From: Rugalucina vietnamica
Taxonomy: Eukaryota; Mollusca; Bivalvia; Lucinida; Lucinidae
Reading direction: 5' to 3'
DNA length: 64,000 nt
Assembly: GCA_964017185.1 (NCBI GenBank)
Contig: OZ024874.1
Coordinates: 31,782,721-31,846,720, forward strand
Shown: positions 59,641 through 64,000 of the stretch, in pieces
How positions within the stretch are numbered: the stretch's first letter is position 1
Layout of the letters: every line of letters starts with the position of its first letter
Position numbers and translations under genes: made by a program
The notes under the pieces: model-generated
What the model was told of the DNA's origin: nothing
Database searches by the model: none
Seen by the model: the letters and a program-made list of their open reading frames with translations, nothing else

Positions 59641-61660
59641 TTTTGAAATCCAGCGTTTGCCACCTTGGCAAACCTTGCATAACTCCAGTATTCAAGATGG
59701 CGTCCAGGATGGCTGCCATTTCTTAAAATCAACCCCTATACAAAAATGCATCATAATTTTCAAGTGTTTGCATTTTAATGGTATTTTAGTGCCCCATTTC
59801 ATGTAAGAGTGATATATTTGTCTATTTCAAGTAAAAAACCTGACAGTTTAGGTAAAACAGTTGTAAAAATCATATTTAAATTCACAAATGCACGTGCCCA
59901 AGGTTTTTCACCTAGGAATGTTTGTTTAATGGCTCATTATTTATGATCAGATAGTTATGGCTGCTTTTTTACTTCTTTTCTATCAAATATAATATTTTTA
60001 AAGATTTTATAGAAACAGAAATTGTTTCTTTATACAATATTCATGCTTAAAAACAGGTTTTAGACATCCAACCCAACACGGAAAAAACAACAAAAAGTAC
60101 ATAATTTCCTATACAAAATACACTTTAAAATCTAATTTGTTTTTGATTCTATATACCATAGTGTTTATGTTGGTCTTGGTTTGTAGCATAAAAATACAGT
60201 GTCTGCCACCTCTGTTAAACACAAGATAGCTCCAGTATTCAAGAAGGCATCCAAGAAGGCCGTCAAAATTTACAATTCTGAAAAAATTTGACACATATGT
60301 CCCTTGACTTTTGTTTAGAAACAAATATGCTTAAATTGAGCTATAAACACTTAGAGTTATCTTATTTTTGTTATTTTCATGTGTTTTCCATTCTTAAAAC
60401 CACATTATGCATAAATATTCTAGATATGAATGGAGTAAGGTCTCACTGACAAAGCAAAAAAGAACAAAAAATACATATTTTCCTATACATTATAGGCTCT
60501 TGAATCGTGATTGTTATTGATTCTATATACCAAATATTTTGTCTTGCAAGCTTTTTGAATGTTTGAAGCTTTTAAATCCAGCGTTGGTCGCCTCTGCAAA
60601 CCCAGCATAACTCCGATTTTCAAATAAGAGCTGTCGTAGGACAGCGTAGCTCGCCTGACTTGTGCTTTGCCACTACATCTGTTAAAATCTATGACCCATG
60701 ACCTTGACCTCAAGGTCACTCAGGTGGGTCATGATGGTACTGCGTAAAACTTCAGACCAATATCTAGCAACATGCAAAGTATCAACTCAATCCATCAATA
60801 TGGTCAAGAGATATAGACTTACAAAAACATTAACCAAAAACTTAAACACAAAATTTCTAAGTCTGTGACCTTGACCTCAAGGTCATCCAGAGTGGGTCAT
60901 GATGGTACTGCATAAAACTTCAGACCAACATCTAGCAACATGCAAAGTATCAACTCAATCCATCAATATGGTCAAGAGATATAGACTTACATAAACATTA
61001 ACCAAAAACTTAAACACAAAATTTCTAAGTCTGTGACCTTGACTTCAAGGTCACCCAGGGTGGGTCATGATGGTACTGCGTAAAACTTCAGACCGATATC
61101 TAGCAACATGCAAAGTATCAACTTGATCCATCAACATGGTAAAGAGATATAGTCTTTTAAAAAACTTTAACCAAAAACTTAAACACAAAATTTCTAAGTC
61201 TGTGACCTTGACCTCAAGGTCACCCAGGGTGGGTCATGATGGTACTGCGTAAAACTTCAGACCAATATCTAGCAACATGCAAAGTATCAACTTGATCCAT
61301 CAACATGGTCAAGAGATATAGACTTTTAAAAAACTTTAACCGAAAGTGTGACGCGGACGCGGACGCGGACGCACACGTAAACGTAAACGTAAACGTAAAC
61401 GCGCACGACCGAGGTGACTACAATAGCTCTATGCACTTCGTGCAGGCGAGCTAAAAAGCATCCAAGAAGGCCGTCAAAATAAAACATTTCGATAATAAGC
61501 TACATGTATCCTTTTACCTTTGTTTACTAACAAAACAGTTAAAAAATCAAGCTAAAACACTTAGATCTATCTTTTTAAAAATATTTCCATGTATATTGCT
61601 TTGTCAATATTACATTATGCATACAAATCTAGAAATGCATGGGGTAAGGGCTGGAGTATG
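59641..61660. repeat. ~360-bp degenerate tandem repeat hosting the BEL and family B insertions
   Basis: Units share gattctatataccaa (60150, 60512), aactccagtattcaagatgg-like text (59681, 60226) and tctagatatgaatggagtaa (60419; diverged at 61627). The left part of the array lies at about 52900-52973 beyond the BEL element. A family B element interrupts it at 60625-61452. Confidence 0.6.
60625..61452 (-). mobile_element. family B HINE/pearl-like element right of the BEL element
   Basis: Reverse orientation copy with taagagctgtcgtaggacag at one end and gcaggcgagct at the other. It has four tandem units with gtgaccttgacctcaaggtc. Near 61346 a short run of GACGCG then CGTAAA hexamer repeats extends it. 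It sits inside the ~360-bp repeat that also hosts the BEL insertion. Confidence 0.7.
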
Positions 61661-62473
61661 TTTGAACAGATGCAACTTAAATTCGTTTTAATAATCTGAA
61701 TCACTGTAATTTTCCTCTGTCAACATGCCTGAAAAGATAGTATGCAGCAGCACATTTGTGTATATAACTACATGTACATTAATTTCTGACATTTATACAT
61801 CACAGTGTATGGTTGTCGACACATAGAGCTTGTGCAGTATTCATCACTCATTTTTTTGCGTTAGCATACAGTGTCATTCAATAGCTCTGGAGTTGCAACT
61901 GATAGTGTTACCAATGATACTAAGCATTTTATTTTATCATTCATTGTCCAATTCAAATCTTAAGTCTGATTGTGATTTAAGTTCTTGAACATGGTGCAAC
62001 CCATTCCGCCAAATATGCAGTTGATAGACACACCTCAGGCAATGACACCCGAAACTGTTATCTGTCGAGGTAGCTTTTTAGCCATCAACAATATTGCCTT
62101 CTCTGCGCACAGTGAGTTTAAAGACAAACTGTTTTTGTTACGAACTTAGACCACCTATGATCCTCCGAGTGTTCTAAATCTTCACCTAGATGGTGCAGAT
62201 CTATATTCGTTTCAGGACGCTGCATAATGTGATAACAAAGCTAAATGAAAATAACAATCAGGAAATGGCGCATTTGGTTAGTTTACATCTACTGCCTTTT
62301 CGTTATTGTCAAAGTTATCGGTAACTCCCAGTATAAGCATACCCCCTGATTTCTGAGGGGACGGTTCCACTGAGGGAATGTTAGCTTGTGTGCTGATGAT
62401 AAAACTCGCCTCATTTCAGGGTATGTAATCATACATCGAAGATAAGCTATTTGTTAAATCAAAGGGTCTACTC
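61661..62473. other. intron of PSMD13 or intergenic, nothing recognised
   Basis: No minus-strand exon matching the missing PSMD13 N-terminus was found here. Confidence 0.45.
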
Positions 62474-62724
62474 CTGGCGGCCCCCATGGCCGAGTGGTTA
62501 AGGTCGCTGACTTCAGTGCTCTTGATCATTCGATCATCTCACCGATGTGGGTTCGCGCCTCGCACAGGGCACGAATTCATATGTGAGAAAAGCCATGTTC
62601 TGCTTGCGGGTGTGTCAGGTGGTTTTTCCCCGGGTACTCCGGTTTTCGCCCCACCTACCGATTGATTCGTCTCGATATGAGTGAAAAAGCTTAAAAGCGT
62701 AAAACTGAATCCCCAAAAAAAAAA
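62474..62724 (+). mobile_element. SINE family 2 with a class II tRNA (Ser/Leu-like) head, recent
   Basis: The head ccatggccgagtggttaagg (A box) and gtgggttcgcgcctc (B box) includes a long variable-arm-like segment. The body has cttgcgggtgtgtcaggtgg and the element ends in a run of ten A. The target duplication ggtctactc flanks it at 62465-62473 and 62725-62733, typical of LINE-mediated insertion. Confidence 0.85.
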
Positions 62725-62733
62725 GGTCTACTC

Positions 62734-64000
62734 AAGATTTGATAATGTACAACAAGACCTACATGTTTTGGGTATGCAATAGAAATCGCTGCTTTTGCAA
62801 CATTACAAGCAACTTAAAGACAGTGCAAGTCTACTGAAGCTCAGCCGATATGTCTGAAGCATTAGCAAATCTTTCATTGCTCACACTTGAAGCCGACCAT
62901 TTGTCTAGTACAGTAAAATATCTTGAAAGGCTTGCAATGGTGGCAGATTGATCCATTACAATGTTTCTAAGAATACCATTTATAAGCATACCGATAGTTT
63001 TATGATTTATCGTACCTTCTGCTATTATTTAAAAGAAGCCTGTGTGCATGATCAGCTGAAATGCTTTGGTTTAATTTTCATAGTTGATCAAACATATTCA
63101 GTGCTTCAGCCACACTTATTCGTACCAAATCAATCTCAATACGTAAATGATAATTTGGACCATAGCTTTTTTATAAGTACCTAATTGTCAGTTTAGTTTT
63201 TCCCACCTCGGTTTTCGGAGTGGAAATTTCTTTCTGATTGCGCATTTTACTGATCATTGCCTACTTGTACTTTCTGTATATTGTTTGTTTTATAACATTC
63301 TATGTCATATAACCCAGCTTTCCAACTCCAGGTATTTAAATTTGTCTATTAAGTGGATAACTACGTAAATGATAATTCTGACCATAATTGAATAAAAAGG
63401 CTCTTTATATGGATTGTTTTTATAACATTCTATGTTATATAACCCAGCTTTCTAACTCCAGGTGTTTAAATTTGTCTATTAATTGGATAATTCTACAACT
63501 TGATTTTCGTTCATTATTGAACTTTCATACTCAGCTTTTAGCTTTCAACCTGTATCTGCATATTTAAATGAAACAGAATTATCCTTAGCATGCTCAGTGT
63601 CATAGCTGAATGTTATATTCTAATGTGCCATTGAGCAAACAGCTCTTTTTACTGCACAATATATTGCTCCAGCAGCAACTAAGTCACCATTTGGAAGGTC
63701 CATTAGTACATGTATGTATTGCACTTTGAAGTCATTGCCTTTCTCCGTTCAACAACTCTTATAAATACATCAATGTTACAATCACCAATTGCGCATGCTA
63801 ACATCGACCAGCTTCCACTTACTTTACTTTCATTTCTAACAGGTCACAAATCTCGCCACAAATAAGCAATTATTCTTCCAATCAAAATACTTTGTAGATG
63901 ATATGGTACTTCTAGGGTTAGTCTAATCATTTCTTATGTTTGACTTTACCTCTACACTGTTTTTGCTTTATTGCTCTGATAAGTGGATTTACAGTTCTTA
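62734..64000. other. right edge of window, no gene recognised
   Basis: A 78-codon open frame (62948-63184) has no recognised motif. A direct repeat with ataacattctatg and aacccagctttc occurs at about 63292 and 63422, 130 bp apart. Confidence 0.45.
63182..63276 (-). repeat. dispersed repeat R fragment
   Basis: Reverse complement copy with cccacctcggttttcggagt and tgatcattgcctacttgta. Confidence 0.6.

Noticed and set aside
62474-62570. Functional tRNA-Ser/Leu gene
   Set aside because: The tRNA-like part is fused to a SINE body and A tail, is flanked by a target duplication, and has diverged relatives at 38157 and 6985.
62948-63184. 78-codon frame near the right edge as a PSMD13 or new exon
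   Set aside because: Wrong strand for PSMD13, no homology recognised, and no splice context.

Overview
The window is animal nuclear DNA that is rich in introns and AT. The genes are split into short exons with GT-AG introns, and most of the sequence is dispersed repeat. The repeat content (pearl/HINE-like elements with tandem cores, a BEL/Pao element, tRNA-derived SINEs) and the divergence of the two recognisable proteins from vertebrates suggest an invertebrate, most likely a bivalve mollusc. That assignment is inference from repeat style and not a species call.

Two conserved genes lie tail to tail. The 3' part of ATM, the DNA-damage checkpoint kinase, runs on the plus strand from 417 to 14543 in 13 exons. 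They encode 746 residues covering the end of the FAT domain, the whole PI3K-like kinase domain and the FATC tail, and every exon phase matches. PSMD13 (Rpn9), a 26S proteasome lid subunit, runs on the minus strand from 52358 to 45428 in 9 exons. Only its N-terminal ~88 residues are missing, and they should lie beyond the right edge. Between the genes are about 31 kb of repeats and a weakly supported short gene (exons at 29242, 29741, 36482 and 38504, plus a signal-peptide-like exon at 31474).

The longest intact unit is a BEL/Pao retrotransposon (52974-59635, minus strand) in the PSMD13 intron. It has two 289-bp LTRs that look identical, a 5-bp target duplication, a primer-binding-site candidate, a polypurine tract and one uninterrupted 1941-residue Gag-Pol frame, so insertion looks very recent.

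Other repeats: (i) three families (A, B, C) that share a left-end palindrome, internal tandem modules and a right-end hairpin just before a short tail, the layout of non-autonomous Helentrons (HINE/pearl-like). Family C splits a 31-bp minisatellite. (ii) A 15-copy palindromic MITE family ('P') flanked by 4-bp A/T duplications. One copy sits at a PSMD13 5' splice site and one lies just past its stop codon. (iii) A three-level nest in the last large ATM intron: an A element holds a hAT-like transposon, which holds a TA-flanked Tc1/pogo-like element. (iv) Two SINE families, one abutting an ATM 3' splice site. (v) Two TTAA-flanked elements, a fold-back element and several tandem arrays. No rRNA gene, true tRNA gene or CRISPR array was found.
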